DNA of 64,000 bases from Isoetes taiwanensis (GCA_021234155.1 JAJEKV010000073.1:6412083-6476082); one strand, 5' to 3'. Positions 11,620 to 22,316 are shown, numbered from the stretch's first letter. The notes: generated by a model from the letters alone, not told the origin. Numbers and translations: made by a program.

Positions 11620-14249
11620 TTAAATAAAGTACCTCATGTGAGTTTTGAACCTTGAGCACATTGTTGTCTTGTAAAATGAACATCCTTTGACCTTCATATC
11701 AATGTTGACTACCAAGTCCTCTTTTGACTTAGCCTTCCTAACTAGTATGTTGCCCTTTGGGGGCAACACCTCCTCATTACATGTGATTGGATACTTTGGA
11801 AGAGGTATGCCTCTAGGTGCATTGGTCCCCTGAGTTAGATGCAGCTCCAACCTGGGCCGCACAGGCAAGATACGCGCCTCACTTCTATTGATCATTACAT
11901 GGGTGACGTAGTATTGAAATTCCTTAACCATTTTCTTGCTAACCCACCCCTGTTCTTCATAAGCACCCGTGGAGATATGTGAACTCCCCTGGATCTGACT
12001 TTGGCTGTACAAGCAGCTTGGCAAGTGGACAGATCTCAAGAACATGACGATGTGATACACCTTTACAGTTGGCATGCTTGCAATCCTGCTGAAAAGATCC
12101 GTGTATTTTTTCACCCAGGCAGTGTTGAAACTGCGCATGTCAATAAAAACCATTGTAGCATTTTCTGATACTTGCCCCCGCACAAGAATACCAGATTTTG
12201 TTACTGCTTGCACAATGTTTCTCTTTTCTTTCTGTTTCCGTGCTTCATCTTGTTTGAGTATAGCTAGAATAGCTTCTAGGAAAACAGTCGGAAGATTTCC
12301 CTGGACGTGATCCTTGTTATGGTTGGCCTTGATATAATCAAAATCCATACCTGCTATATCAAGTAGCCTCTCTTCATTGAGTTCAGGGAATAGTGCCACA
12401 AGCTCCTCCATGCTGCCGTATTTTTTATCTAGCAAGCAATTGGCATATGATAGCACCCCACGGTGCATCAAGGTTAGAGTTCTGAGGTCTAAGCCCCTCT
12501 CTGTTTACAGTCATGCCTGCCTGTATATCCAGGCTGCACCTTCAAAAATGTCTTTCCTTCAAAAATCTCGTCCATAAAAATCTTTTGTTGGCTTTTCCGC
12601 GTTCCCATGATCATCACGGTAGTTTTCGTGGTGCTGCCCACTTATTTACAACCTCCATGAACTTTGCCCATGGTTCGCCGTCGGCATAAACGTAAACCGC
12701 TGCCTTTAAGTTCTTTCACCTTCAATGTAGTGGTCGCCACTTCAACAAAATCCTCGTAATGAAATGTTAGTTAGATCATGGTCGCGATTTGATTCAAAGC
12801 AAAAGGTGAATAGGCTAACCTTCCAAGCCGATGTTATCGGGCGTGCCGCTGGTCCTTGTGGAGGGCAACCGAAAGCCTTGTGCTGATTATGCAGTTGCTG
12901 AAGCTTCTCCACTAGTGGCTCTCTGTACACAGTGTCTACAATTATGTCGTTGCATTGAATAGATAATTGGATGTACTCCCTGTTGGACAGGTTTCCATTG
13001 AGCACCCGCGTTCTTCTCTTGGCGTAAACTTTAGCAAACTCCAGGCGTTGTTCAACGCTGCCCATCACAGAGCAAAGGATCTGAGCAGCAAATATGCTGG
13101 GTTTCCAGAAATAATGTAGAATTTTTTGTTGGCAAGCTCCTCAGGTCTCGACCAAGTAATTATTTTCCTGCGAAAGAAAGTAATTTAGTATTTTAATACA
13201 TAACACTAATGTATGTATACAAAGTACTTACTTTATGATGGGGTCAAAAGGCACAACATCTGCCGGAGTAAGAACCTCTGTGGGGCACTTCTTGAAGCTC
13301 CTTATTAGAGTTTGCACGTGATCGTTAGAACGAAATCAGTAAGGCCATTGTAGCCGGAGCCGTCTCGCAATCGAAGATACTTACTTTTGTGAACCAATTC
13401 ACTCCCATTGTATAATATTTTTAAACACTTCGAAGTTTTTTGCTTTTTTCTTCGCAAAGCTTTTTTCCTCGCCAGGTTGAACATCAGTTCCTCAGGCATA
13501 CGAGTAGCAGAAGGCCAAGTTATTGGAGTTGGAAGTGGCTGTTGGGACACCTGATGAGGTAGGCGTAGATGACGTAGAAGGCTGGCTCTTATCATCTACA
13601 TTTAACTTCCGAAGTTTAATCTTGAACGTATTTGTCTTCTTTTGTACTGGTTCTTACTTTTCAATATAATGTACTATAGGGGGAGGCATGAGCAATTTCA
13701 GAGCAGTAGGATCCACAACTGTTGAAGAAATTGGATTAGCAGAGCAAGTCACAACTGGTTCTTTCGGTGCAGATGATTCACGAACTGCAGCCAATGGAAC
13801 AACAGTCCTTTTTTCAAAGAATCGCGACGCAACCAATTTGTATCCATAATGCTAAGGGTAGCTTGTTGTCTTTAGTAGCCTTTAAGGCACAAGAAGGAGG
13901 CTTCTTATCTACCGACAATCCCTTTCTGCACTTGCTGAAGCCCACAAGAAGGTCTCTGTTGCACTTGATACCAGAGAGAGACAAAGAATCATATGATGGC
14001 AGAATCCAACCATAGCCCTTTGCACTGGGTTGGCACACCCTTGCCACTAGCCGACTTGTTATGTTTGCTTGCGACCATGATGGAAGGGTCGTAGTTCTGC
14101 CATCGCAGAATGTACTCTACAAACTGCAACTGCTGCGTGTCCTCTACGCTACATATAATAGCATCCCTGACGTTATTCTTCACCCTCGCAGACATGGCAA
14201 CGATGATGCCCAATCGTTTCAAAGTCATCCGCCCCTTTCCTATCCCCAA
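11620..14249 (-). pseudogene. decayed gene of unknown family, divergent partner of the DUF7869-like gene
   Basis: Minus-strand frames join into one protein-like path of roughly 800 codons that I do not recognise. 13989-14249 is the N-terminus (MSARVKNNVRDAIICSVEDT). Around 13500-13660 is a Ser/Thr/Pro-rich linker and a lysine-rich stretch. 13232-13330 reads HVQTLIRSFKKCPTEVLTP. A 64-bp intron (13168-13231) separates this from WSRPEELANKKFYIISG and VEQRLEFAKVYAKRR (12990-13160). Then comes YVYADGEPWAKFMEVVNKW near 12650, and a clean 283-codon C-terminal frame (11620-12471). At least five frameshifts are needed. A real intron plus continuous sense across frames argues for a once-functional gene rather than chance ORFs. 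Its upstream region holds six palindromes like those upstream of the gene at 16480. Confidence 0.55.
13168..13231 (-). other. 64-bp GT-AG intron in the unknown minus-strand gene
   Basis: The minus strand reads ATAAA|GTAAGTACTT at the donor and a pyrimidine-rich CTTTCTTTCGCAG|GAAAAT at the acceptor. Joining the flanks keeps one frame (DVVPFDPIIK then KIITWSRPEEL). The splice signals match plant consensus. The length is near the lower limit for plants. Confidence 0.7.
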
Positions 14250-14482
14250 GAAGAGGCAGAGGTCCTTCCCCGCGACGCCTTTGATATGTGGTATTGCTCA
14301 GTGCAATTTCTATGCACCACTTCCGACTTTTGTCGGGAGTTACTATGTGCATGGGTTCAACGTTTGGCCCTCGAAAGAGGTCAAGTGCTGCATGAAGATG
14401 ATTAAAAGGTTAAGGACATCGCCATGGCTTTTACGTTTAGCTAATTTTAAGTTAACAAACATCTTAATACAAAAGAGCCTCC

Positions 14483-14847
14483 AAGGAACGCGACCGCGAT
14501 CCTTTATATAACTATATGCTACTTATTATAAATCAACCCCTCAAAGAAATCGCGGCCGCGATTAGTGAGGGCACTTGAAACCTCAAACGTATAAATATAT
14601 ATGTAAGCAAACATGTTAAAACAAAAGTCCTTCCAAGGAACGCGACCGCGATCCTTGGAAGCAATGCAAACAAGAATGTCCCTGTGTTAGGTTCTCAAGG
14701 ATCGCGGCGGCGATCCTTGAGATAACTATAGGCTATATGTTATTGATAAACCGCTCTCAGAAATCACGCCCGTGATTTCTGAGAGGACTATAGACCTTAA
14801 ACTTAAACACAAAGAGATCGACAGCATCGCGGTCACGATCCTGTCGA
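14483..14847. repeat. array of six GATCGCG-type palindromes
   Basis: Six inverted repeats follow one another: 14483-14504, 14548-14563 (AATCGCGGCCGCGATT), 14631-14660, 14693-14722 (13-bp perfect arms, 4-nt centre), 14754-14785 (15-bp perfect arms, 2-nt centre) and 14818-14847. They share a core close to ATCGCGnnCGCGAT, but the outer arms differ: AAGGA, TTCCAAGGA, TCTCAAGG, CTCTCAGAAA, TCGACAG. Each pairs with its own partner. Intervening text shows that units 1-3 and 4-6 form two copies of a ~215-bp higher-order repeat (ataactata...tgct near 14508 and 14723). The array lies 5' of the minus-strand gene. Confidence 0.85.
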
Positions 14848-15049
14848 GCTCTTTTGATTGAAAATATAAGATGCTAATGGTGTGAATTGACTAGTGCTAA
14901 AAAAAAGGCGCGGAAAATACCTTCTTTAAGGAGGGTTGATCGAGACATGAAGGCTGAAAAGTTTTTCAATGCTGGATTATTCAAGGCGCAAGGAGATTGT
15001 AATGAAAAAAATTGCGAAATAAATGGGCTTAAGTAGGCTCCAAGATCGC

Positions 15050-15300
15050 CGGGTCATCGCCATCGCCGCCATAAATGCCATGTCATAATTGCACGCGGTC
15101 GAATTGCACGCGGCGAATTTAATGCCGGCGACACTGGGCCATAAATGGGCCCTCTTAAATGCCCTGTCATAAATGCCCTGACATAAAAGCCCTGTCATAA
15201 ACGCACCTGTCATAAATTTCCCCGTCAGAAATGCCCCGCAGCATTAAGACGGGCGCGAAAAAATATTCCCCGTCAGACAGAAAATTCCCCGTCATAAGGA
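15050..15300. repeat. degenerate short tandem repeats, GC-rich
   Basis: Variants of cataaatgccctgt recur about every 15-16 bases from 15062 to 15240. Then ccccgtcag and ccccgtcat units run to 15300. A (tttgaa)n tract lies at about 15415-15446. No coding sense was seen in the divergent intergenic region 14850-16250 apart from these repeats and the next one. Confidence 0.6.
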
Positions 15301-15699
15301 CGGGATACGGCTGTCAGAATATGCTTCGTACAAAATGTACGATGACTGCGACAAACCGCAAAGGGCCCGGGACGTGAGATAGTTGGAGATGTCGACAGGG
15401 ATAGTGCTTGTAATTTGAATTTGAATTTGAATTTGTAATTTGAATTCGACAAGGACATTGATTTGAATTTTGAAAAGAAATTTGCCCGCCCATGCCACAG
15501 TGTTTGGAGCAATTCATTCCAAACAAGTTCACAGGGAATTACTAGTTCAGGCGCTCGAGAGATTTCTACAGAGGCGCAAGGGAGGCGGCTACTGGCGCTC
15601 ACCATAATCTAGCAGCTAGACTACATATAAGTGGCGAATACAGGCAAGAACCGGGAGGATTTGAAATGCATGTTAAAATTTACTGTTCGAATTCTGTTT

Positions 15700-16145
15700 C
15701 TCGAATCGTTGCATGCCTTTATAGGGTCTGTGCATAACTATTCCATCCTACTGTTGCATTCTTGTTGTTTTAGGGATAGTAGTATTCTTCTGGATCATTT
15801 GTTGCATGAATTTGATAAGTCACTTACCTTCGATTGCATTGTTCTATTCCATGAATTGTTATATGCCTTTAGTAGGTCTATCTAGAATAATTCCATTCTA
15901 CTGATGCTTTCGTCTAGTTTTTGGGACAGTAATATTCTTCTGGATGATTTGTTGCATGAATTTGATAAGTCACTTACCTTCCATTGCATTGTTCTATTCC
16001 ATGAATTGTTATATGCCTTTAATAGGTCTGTCTAGAATAATTCCATTCTATTGTATGCCTTTGATAGGTCTGTTGCTTTTGTATGAACTATCTTGCTACA
16101 TAAAGGAAATGCACGTTGCTGCATAAAGGAAATGCACGTTGCTTG
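15700..16145. repeat. 150-bp tandem repeat, about 2.5 copies, plus 22-bp duplication
   Basis: The string gaatttgataagtcacttac starts at 15808 and again at 15958, giving a period of 150. The flanking text ttcttctggat.atttgttgcat and tgcctttagtaggtct repeats with it, including a partial third copy ending near 16080. A further 22-bp duplication, aaaggaaatgcacgttgct, lies at about 16100-16145. Confidence 0.8.
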
Positions 16146-16254
16146 ATGCTGTTAGAGAACTTGCAGCATATCGGGACCTTTTTAAAACTCCTAATTTTTG
16201 GTACAGAAGATTAGGACTGTTAAGCATATCGGGAGCTTCCATCTGCTCAACCAG

Positions 16255-16447
16255 ATCGCGGTCGCGATATATTGCAGTTGTCTTGGAGTACCTGGCTCTT
16301 ACTAGACCGTGAGTAGGTACCTTTACTGTGGACCGTGAGTGCTGAACCAGATCGCGGTCGCGATCTAACGCAGCAATTTCCAGGTGCGTTGAGTTGTCCC
16401 ATCTTTAGATTGACAGATAGTGCTCCACCAAATCGCCACGGCGATTT
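16255..16447. repeat. three GATCGCG-type palindromes upstream of the DUF7869-like gene
   Basis: 16255-16268 is ATCGCGGTCGCGAT, 16349-16366 is AGATCGCGGTCGCGATCT and 16430-16447 is AAATCGCCACGGCGATTT. The third is variant in sequence but still palindromic. They end 33 bp before the ATG at 16480. A small duplicated gaccgtgagt lies between the first two. The same core is found in the 14483-14847 array 5' of the divergent gene. Confidence 0.85.
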
Positions 16448-16479
16448 CTTACAGCATTCCATTATATTTTTATGTCAGG

Positions 16480-19400
16480 ATGGACGAATTGAGGTCTATT
16501 TTATTCAATGGGACCAAGGTGGGGGAGGCTCGTCTACACAAGTTCACAAAGCACCATAACTTGCCCTTGCCCGAGGGTTTCGCTGTAGTGTCTGTGGAAG
16601 TCATTCTTGATGGGAGCATTCCGTTGCCTTATCCGGAACCCGAGATTTCAATACTTGCAGAATCCAGAGGGAGTTTTATTTTGTGGCCCGAGAGAGATGT
16701 AACTGGGCTTCAAGATAACACTGCCGTCTCCACTCCGCCTAGACAGATAAAAAAGGTTGTTGTTAGAGGATCCCACGACTCCCTTTGGTTCACTACATCG
16801 TCAAGGGGGCATTTCTAGGGAAGAACTTCTCGAGAGGAATTGCACACTTTTGCATGAATGCTGTGATATGCCTTATGGCTTGGGTGTGATCATCTTTACC
16901 GACCCTAATCAAGCAGTTGCTGATACTAGATTAGGTGATGACTTCCTGGCTGCCACCTTGATGAAGCTATGCCCCATGCCAGAAAGACCGTCAATGAGAT
17001 GCCAAGCTTGTGCTGAAATGCCACAGTTGCACGACTTGGTGAGGTCGTCTAATGCTTTGGTGTTAGTAGACAATGTTGTTGTGTCGACACTCATAAAGAC
17101 TGTGAGAGAGACAATCATTGAAGAAGAACCCTATGCCATGCAAATTGAAGTTGAAAAGGCACCCAAGAGGATGTACAGAATGGTGAACCGGAGTCCACGT
17201 ACAGCTGCTGTCACCACTAAAGCTGAGAGAAAGATCACTGCAGCTTCCATTTTAGACTTTACATCTTCGCTTTATTGCATGCGAAGATGCTGCGCAAACT
17301 TCTCCACAGCCGAGATTAGGTGCATGCGTAGTTTCTTTTGGAACTTGAGTGCTTCAGACAGGACCACATTTGTTTTTAACATGTTAGACGTTTATTCAGA
17401 GAACGGACAGGTCAAGATGCTCATGCTAAATAACAAGCAGGTATGTTTGAAAGCATGGCATATAGCCTATGGTATTCCAATGTCCACTTTCTATAAGTGG
17501 CGAAGACTTTTCCTTGCTGGTCATAGAGGAACATGGTAACACGGGCTCGAAAAAGCCGAGGCCTCACACTCTAGCAGGAAAGGTCGTGCTGTCTATGTAC
17601 ATAGATGAGAATGTTGAGACGATGCCCCACAGATCGAAAATCACTGCTGAAGGGGTGAGAGAGAATGTGAAGAGGCTCCCTTCTGTCCTAACCAAAAAAG
17701 ACATTCTTCATGAGGTGGACGCCAATGTGATGGAGATGACAGGCAAGCACATCTCTCATTCTTCATTCTCACGTGGGTGGAAGCTAAATCACACAGAGGT
17801 TGCAATATCAAAGAGGATAGCTTTCTCTAAGTGCAATACCTGTATTGTAATAAAAGAAAAAATGGCTAAGACGAGAGATCCACGGGAGAGAAGAGAATTG
17901 CAGATTGAAAGGAAGGCACACATGACTGCCCATATCTCTTGTAGGAGCTTGTACTGGTCATGGAGAGCTCTGTCCCATCGATCACCGGATCAGGCGCTCA
18001 CTATCATACATGATAAGATGGACCAAAACAAGACTATGATTCCAAGACTGGAGAAATTAGCAAAATCAGTATGGAGAGGTGAACGCTTGAAAGTTAGTGT
18101 GACTGGTGCACTGATGCATGGCCACGGCACATGTGCCTTAGGACATTTCTCACTCGACCTTTGGAAGGATGATTCAAACTTTCATGTTGGTTCCTTGAAT
18201 CATGCTATCAAAACACTGGAGGATACTTCCGAAGATAATTGGGGCCATTTGAGAGAAGAAGGTCGGCCTGAGGGCATGTGGGTCAACTCACTCCTCGACA
18301 GTGCGGGGTTGAGGACCAAAAAAAGCAATTGCACTGGGCAAGACTTTGTAGCACCTCCTAAGCAACCAGGGCACCTTAAGATGTTACCTAGGCAGCTCTA
18401 CTTGCAGCTAGACAATTGCGCCGGGCAGAACAAGAACAGATATATCTCTTCTCTTATATATCCTACCTTGTGTGGTTGGGTGTTTTTGATCAAATGCAGC
18501 TTGGCTTCATGATGGTAGGCCACACTCATGATGACATTGATGCACTATTCGGTAACTATTCAACGTTAATGCGCAGGTCGGATGCTCTAACTATTCCAGA
18601 ACTAATGCAACTCTTCCGAGAATGTAGCACAAAGGCACCGGACACCATACCTTGTTACCTTAGGGTTCCCAGGATTGGAAGGGTTTCATCGAAGGATACA
18701 TTCACGATAAGAAGGACCGTTTGGTTGGTCACTTGGAGCCCTTATTGTTTAAGTTACGCATGAATGATAGGTGGGATAGAACGTATTACAAGATGAGACA
18801 CAGGCATAGAGAATGGTTACCGAAAAGGGTATTGGATGTGGAAAGCGGATGATGGGTTTGCCAAAGATACCGACTGGCTCACCCAAGACTGTCAAGCCAT
18901 ATGCAAGCCTCAAGGACATAGGAGCATTGAGGTCGTCCATTGTGAAGTACATGGTGCATTGGGCTAATATCTCCAGGGCTGGTGTGAACTCGTGGTCCAA
19001 TGCCTACATGAACGAGGTCATAGACTCTTGGTGCAAAGTGATGCGTGTGCTAGGTGAAGTACCCTCGGGCAATGCAGAAATTCAGAACTTCTGGCCTCGA
19101 ACAAGGCAAGTTGTGCTTGACGAGCCTGAATCTATTCAGGTCGATCGATACGACGCTCCAACTGCCTTTGTTGGACCTGCTAAGGATAAACCCAAGAATG
19201 CGGTGGAAATATTTGACCCATACCAAGATGTACGAGAAGGTATGTTTTACGCTTGTAAGACCGCGGATGCATGTCCTACATGGGTAGCCTATGCAGAGGA
19301 GGATCCTATACAAGACCCCCATTGTCCCTCATTATAACGAGGTTTTTGTGTCTTGGTGGGAGCACGTGGCTATGAAAGGTACCGCGATCACGCTCAATGC

Positions 19401-19613
19401 AAGATTCGGGGCTGGCGGCATAAAAAGTGGAGGCCGAATTTTAATGACAGACCACGTTATCAGCCTCTCAAAACGATAGACTATGCTTGGTTAGTTGAAC
19501 CGAAGCCATTATTGGTTGTGATCCCAGCTAGCGTAGGAATCCAGGTGCAGGAACTATTGGCTAAAGAGGCCTCAGAGGACGGAGATGAAACTTGCGTCTT
19601 CAAGGTACATTAA
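16480..19613 (+). pseudogene. DUF7869-like transposase/integrase-related gene, frameshifted
   Basis: The path starts at the ATG at 16480 (MDELRSILFNGTKVGEARLH) and changes frame near 16780, 17530, 18480, 18670, 18800 and 19340. A Cys-containing helical region (17260-17500, RCCANF...VCLKAWHIAYGIPMSTFYKW) resembles the N-terminal module of these proteins. The core follows: SVTGALMHGHGT (about 18100), LYLQLDNCAGQNKNRY (18400-18445), GFMMVGHTHDDIDALFG (18505-18555) and WKGFIEGYIHDKKDRL (18676-18725). DNCxGQNKN followed by GHTHxDID is the hallmark I associate with DUF7869 proteins, which are multicopy and transposon-like. An RNase H-like catalytic fold is an inference. Upstream lie three palindromes and a TATA-like tatatttttatg at 16463. 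Confidence 0.72.
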
Positions 19614-19727
19614 AGTAGTTATTTTATATTGCTCTCTGCTTTTTTCAGATTAATACAAGTGCTCTTATGCATTACTATATCTTATATACCAGAACATCAC
19701 TACAATATACATTGTTGAATAGGTGAT

Positions 19728-19970
19728 TCACTCATCATCAACACCTGCTGAGGTGATCCCTGATATCTCGTAGCTATTGCGCTCAGGAAGCCAAATAAGG
19801 TGGATCATAACATGAGTTAGCCCGGGGCAACGAATCTCAACACCATTAGCTTTGGATTGCAGGTAGGGATCAAGAAGAATACTCCTTATTTGGCAACCGA
19901 CAAGATCATTGTAGCTCATTGAGCACTTGATCGCCTCGATGTGGTGCACAGAAGATGGCGAATAATCCAT
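19728..19970 (-). CDS. small protein of unknown family, tandem paralog A
   Basis: This intact frame of about 80 codons starts at the ATG at 19970 (MDYSPSS). That is the position matching the start of paralog B, so it is preferred over an upstream in-frame ATG at 19997. About 45 of 72 aligned residues match the protein at 20371-20613, including YNDL, LDPYLQSKA, EIRC, a WLP motif and the identical C-terminus ITSAGVDDE. There is no signal peptide, membrane segment or known domain. The gene converges on the DUF7869-like gene, with 115 bp between their stop codons. Retained frames in both copies suggest function. Confidence 0.55.
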   Translation of the reverse strand: MDYSPSSVHHIEAIKCSMSYNDLVGCQIRSILLDPYLQSKANGVEIRCPGLTHVMIHLIWLPERNSYEISGITSAGVDDE

Positions 19971-20005
19971 GGGAAATGAATGACCTCTACTGCCCAATGG
20001 AGCTA

Positions 20006-20014
20006 CTTTTATAG
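20006..20014 (-). promoter_or_regulatory. TATA box of small gene A
   Basis: The minus strand reads cacTATAAAAG 36-44 bp before the ATG, implying a very short 5' UTR. Further upstream (about 20080-20100) three GTAC cores cluster around gtacacgtacaag. GTAC is the core recognised by plant SBP-type factors. Confidence 0.6.
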
Positions 20015-20370
20015 TGAAGTAAAATTATTGATGTGAATTATTGGTGTAGATTGTAGCGCCATTATTGAGCATGTACAAGAGTCATGTACACGTACAAGTA
20101 TAATGCATATTTTGTATGGATATATGTGGCATGTGAAATCATGCTTTGTATCTTGGAATTTAGTAAGGTAAAAGTATTTGTGCTTGAGTAAATTAGGTGT
20201 GCTTGAAATTAGGGACTGCTTGCAGAAAAAAGTGGAGGTCGAAGAGCACACCGTTACAAATTACTCAGGTTCGATACATCAAATAATATTCATTATGCTT
20301 ATACATCCTTACATATTTCAGAAGTGCTTATATCATTATATCCTTAACAGGTACACAAGTCATCACTGAT

Positions 20371-20613
20371 TCACTCATCATCAACACCTGCTGAGGTGAT
20401 GGCATTCAGCTCATAGATCTCCTGATCAGGAAGCCAATATAGGTGGATCACAACACGAGTGAGCTCGAGGCAACGAATCTCAGGACCATCAGCTTTGGAT
20501 TGCAGATAGGGATCAAGTTTGACACCCTTTCTCACGCATTCACCAAGATCATTGTAGTTCATGTAGCACTTGATGGTTTGGATGTGCTCCGGACGAGGAG
20601 ACAAGGAAGCCAT
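20371..20613 (-). CDS. small protein of unknown family, tandem paralog B
   Basis: This intact 80-codon frame begins MASLSPRPEHIQTIKC and ends NAITSAGVDDE. It is the homolog of the frame at 19728-19970, with start codons 643 bp apart. The duplicated block covers about 19722-20210 and 20368-20850. Upstream sequence is about 95% identical between the copies over some 135 bp, whereas the proteins are only about 62% identical. Function is unknown. Confidence 0.55.
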   Translation of the reverse strand: MASLSPRPEHIQTIKCYMNYNDLGECVRKGVKLDPYLQSKADGPEIRCLELTRVVIHLYWLPDQEIYELNAITSAGVDDE

Positions 20614-20648
20614 GGGAAATGAATGACCTCTACCACCGAATGGAGCTG

Positions 20649-20657
20649 CTTTTATAG
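20649..20657 (-). promoter_or_regulatory. TATA box of small gene B
   Basis: It has the same cacTATAAAAG and spacing as gene A, in an almost identical upstream block with the same GTAC cluster near 20715-20740. Confidence 0.6.
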
Positions 20658-20870
20658 TGAAGTAAAATTATTGATGTGAATTATTGGTGTAGATTGTAGC
20701 GCCATTATTGAGCGTGTACAAGTATCATGTACACGTACAAGTATAATGCACAATTTGTATGGATATGTGTATCATGTGACCTCATGTATCTTGGACTCAA
20801 GAAGTAGGTGAAAGTTATTGGTGCTTGAGCAAATTAGCTGTGCTTGAAATTCTCAAAATTGCGCTATTCT

Positions 20871-22150
20871 CTCCAATTAATGAAATCATGCTTAATTGGC
20901 TAATGTTTTATGTCCTCTTTGTGGCCGGGGGTTTCCGCAGAAGAAAATGTGACACAAGAGCTGTACGACATCCATATAAGACGCTTATGTGAACAATTAT
21001 ATTTTGATAAATTAAGATAACAGTCTCGTGGAAAAGGGTCTTATTCTAGGTAATATCTTGTCCATATCTGCTCTTGATTACCTGTTTCGATATAAAAAAA
21101 GTTCAGATTTGCAGCTAAACCATGCGATAGGTCCCATAAACTTGCAACAAGTAACTAAGACTGGATAAAGTGCCAAAAAATGAGTTAGTTCCAGAAGATG
21201 ATGCAATATTTACAATTCCTAGTAATTCTTTGACTTGAAGATAAGTGATTCACTTGGAGATAATTGGATGGTTCGACCCCAACTTTTCCTTTGCTACTTA
21301 GCCCCGCAGAAGGCGATTTACACCACTCCAGAATGCTATCTGCAGTCTGTGTATTCGCAAAAGCTTCACCGTTCAACCTGATGATGCCAAAAATGTTCTT
21401 TGAATTTATGCGATTACCATATCCACTTACAATTGCCAGTTTAGGACCGATGGTGGGAATATCTAAGCATATATACTAGCATAATGTAGCGAATATGCTC
21501 ATCTCGACATATATCGAGAATATTCTCGATCCACGAACAACAATAAGCTTAGCGAGTGGGTTTGCCCTTGAGGGCAACCCAAAAATCACATTATTCTGCG
21601 AGATATAACAAGTTCTTTGTCGCCCAGAGGGTTGCCCTCTAAACCGGAAGTGAAGAAAAATAAAAAACTACGTTCAAATGCACATCAAAACCACATAATG
21701 CAACGTGCAACTTTGATTTCTTAGTAAATATATTTTTGCATCGTACATTATGTGCTTCATATCCGATAGAAACAAGAACCATTAAAAAGGGAAAAGGCGA
21801 ACATATTTGACAAAGCGAAATCAATAAAATGCCTCGGTAAACTTCAAAACAAAGGAAGCTAGAGGTGGGCCGAGAGAATTCGATATTGGGATCAAAATGA
21901 AGGGACAGGCTATGAAGAATCTTTGCGGCGACCCTTTTGCTATGATTTTCAATCCGCCTTAAGATATTTTCAACTTTCTACCTGCCCGTGATTTACGTGA
22001 GTTAATTCTCAAGTCAAGCAAGGTGCATTGGGAGAAAGGCAGGATGGAAGCAAGGTTACGAGTAGGGAACTCCTCCTCTCAATCGATCAGGCCTTGAGCA
22101 CATGTGTCTGAATATGATCGAGCCAAATTAGGAAACAAGCGTGAACTCAA
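20871..22150. other. intergenic, no gene recognised
   Basis: AT-rich DNA. The only structure noted is a near-palindrome, gggtttgcccttgagggcaa at 21558, with a reverse-oriented relative at 21626-21644. Confidence 0.5.

Positions 22151-22316
<166 letters not shown>

Larger units (their letters stand above)
11620..20870. mobile_element. candidate undescribed DNA-transposon-like locus (boundaries unknown)
   Basis: A divergent pair (unknown gene leftwards, DUF7869-like gene rightwards) shares palindromic upstream sites, and two small duplicated genes sit at the right end. This resembles a two- to four-gene mobile element more than host genes. I could not identify terminal inverted repeats or a target-site duplication by eye, so the unit and its limits are inferred from gene content only. 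Confidence 0.35.

Noticed and set aside
14483-14847. CRISPR-like array
   Set aside because: The repeats are palindromes with differing arms and irregular spacers, and the setting is eukaryotic with no cas genes.
15273-15605. Overlapping minus-strand frames over (tttgaa)n
   Set aside because: Low-complexity Lys/Phe/Gln repeats arising from the simple repeat.
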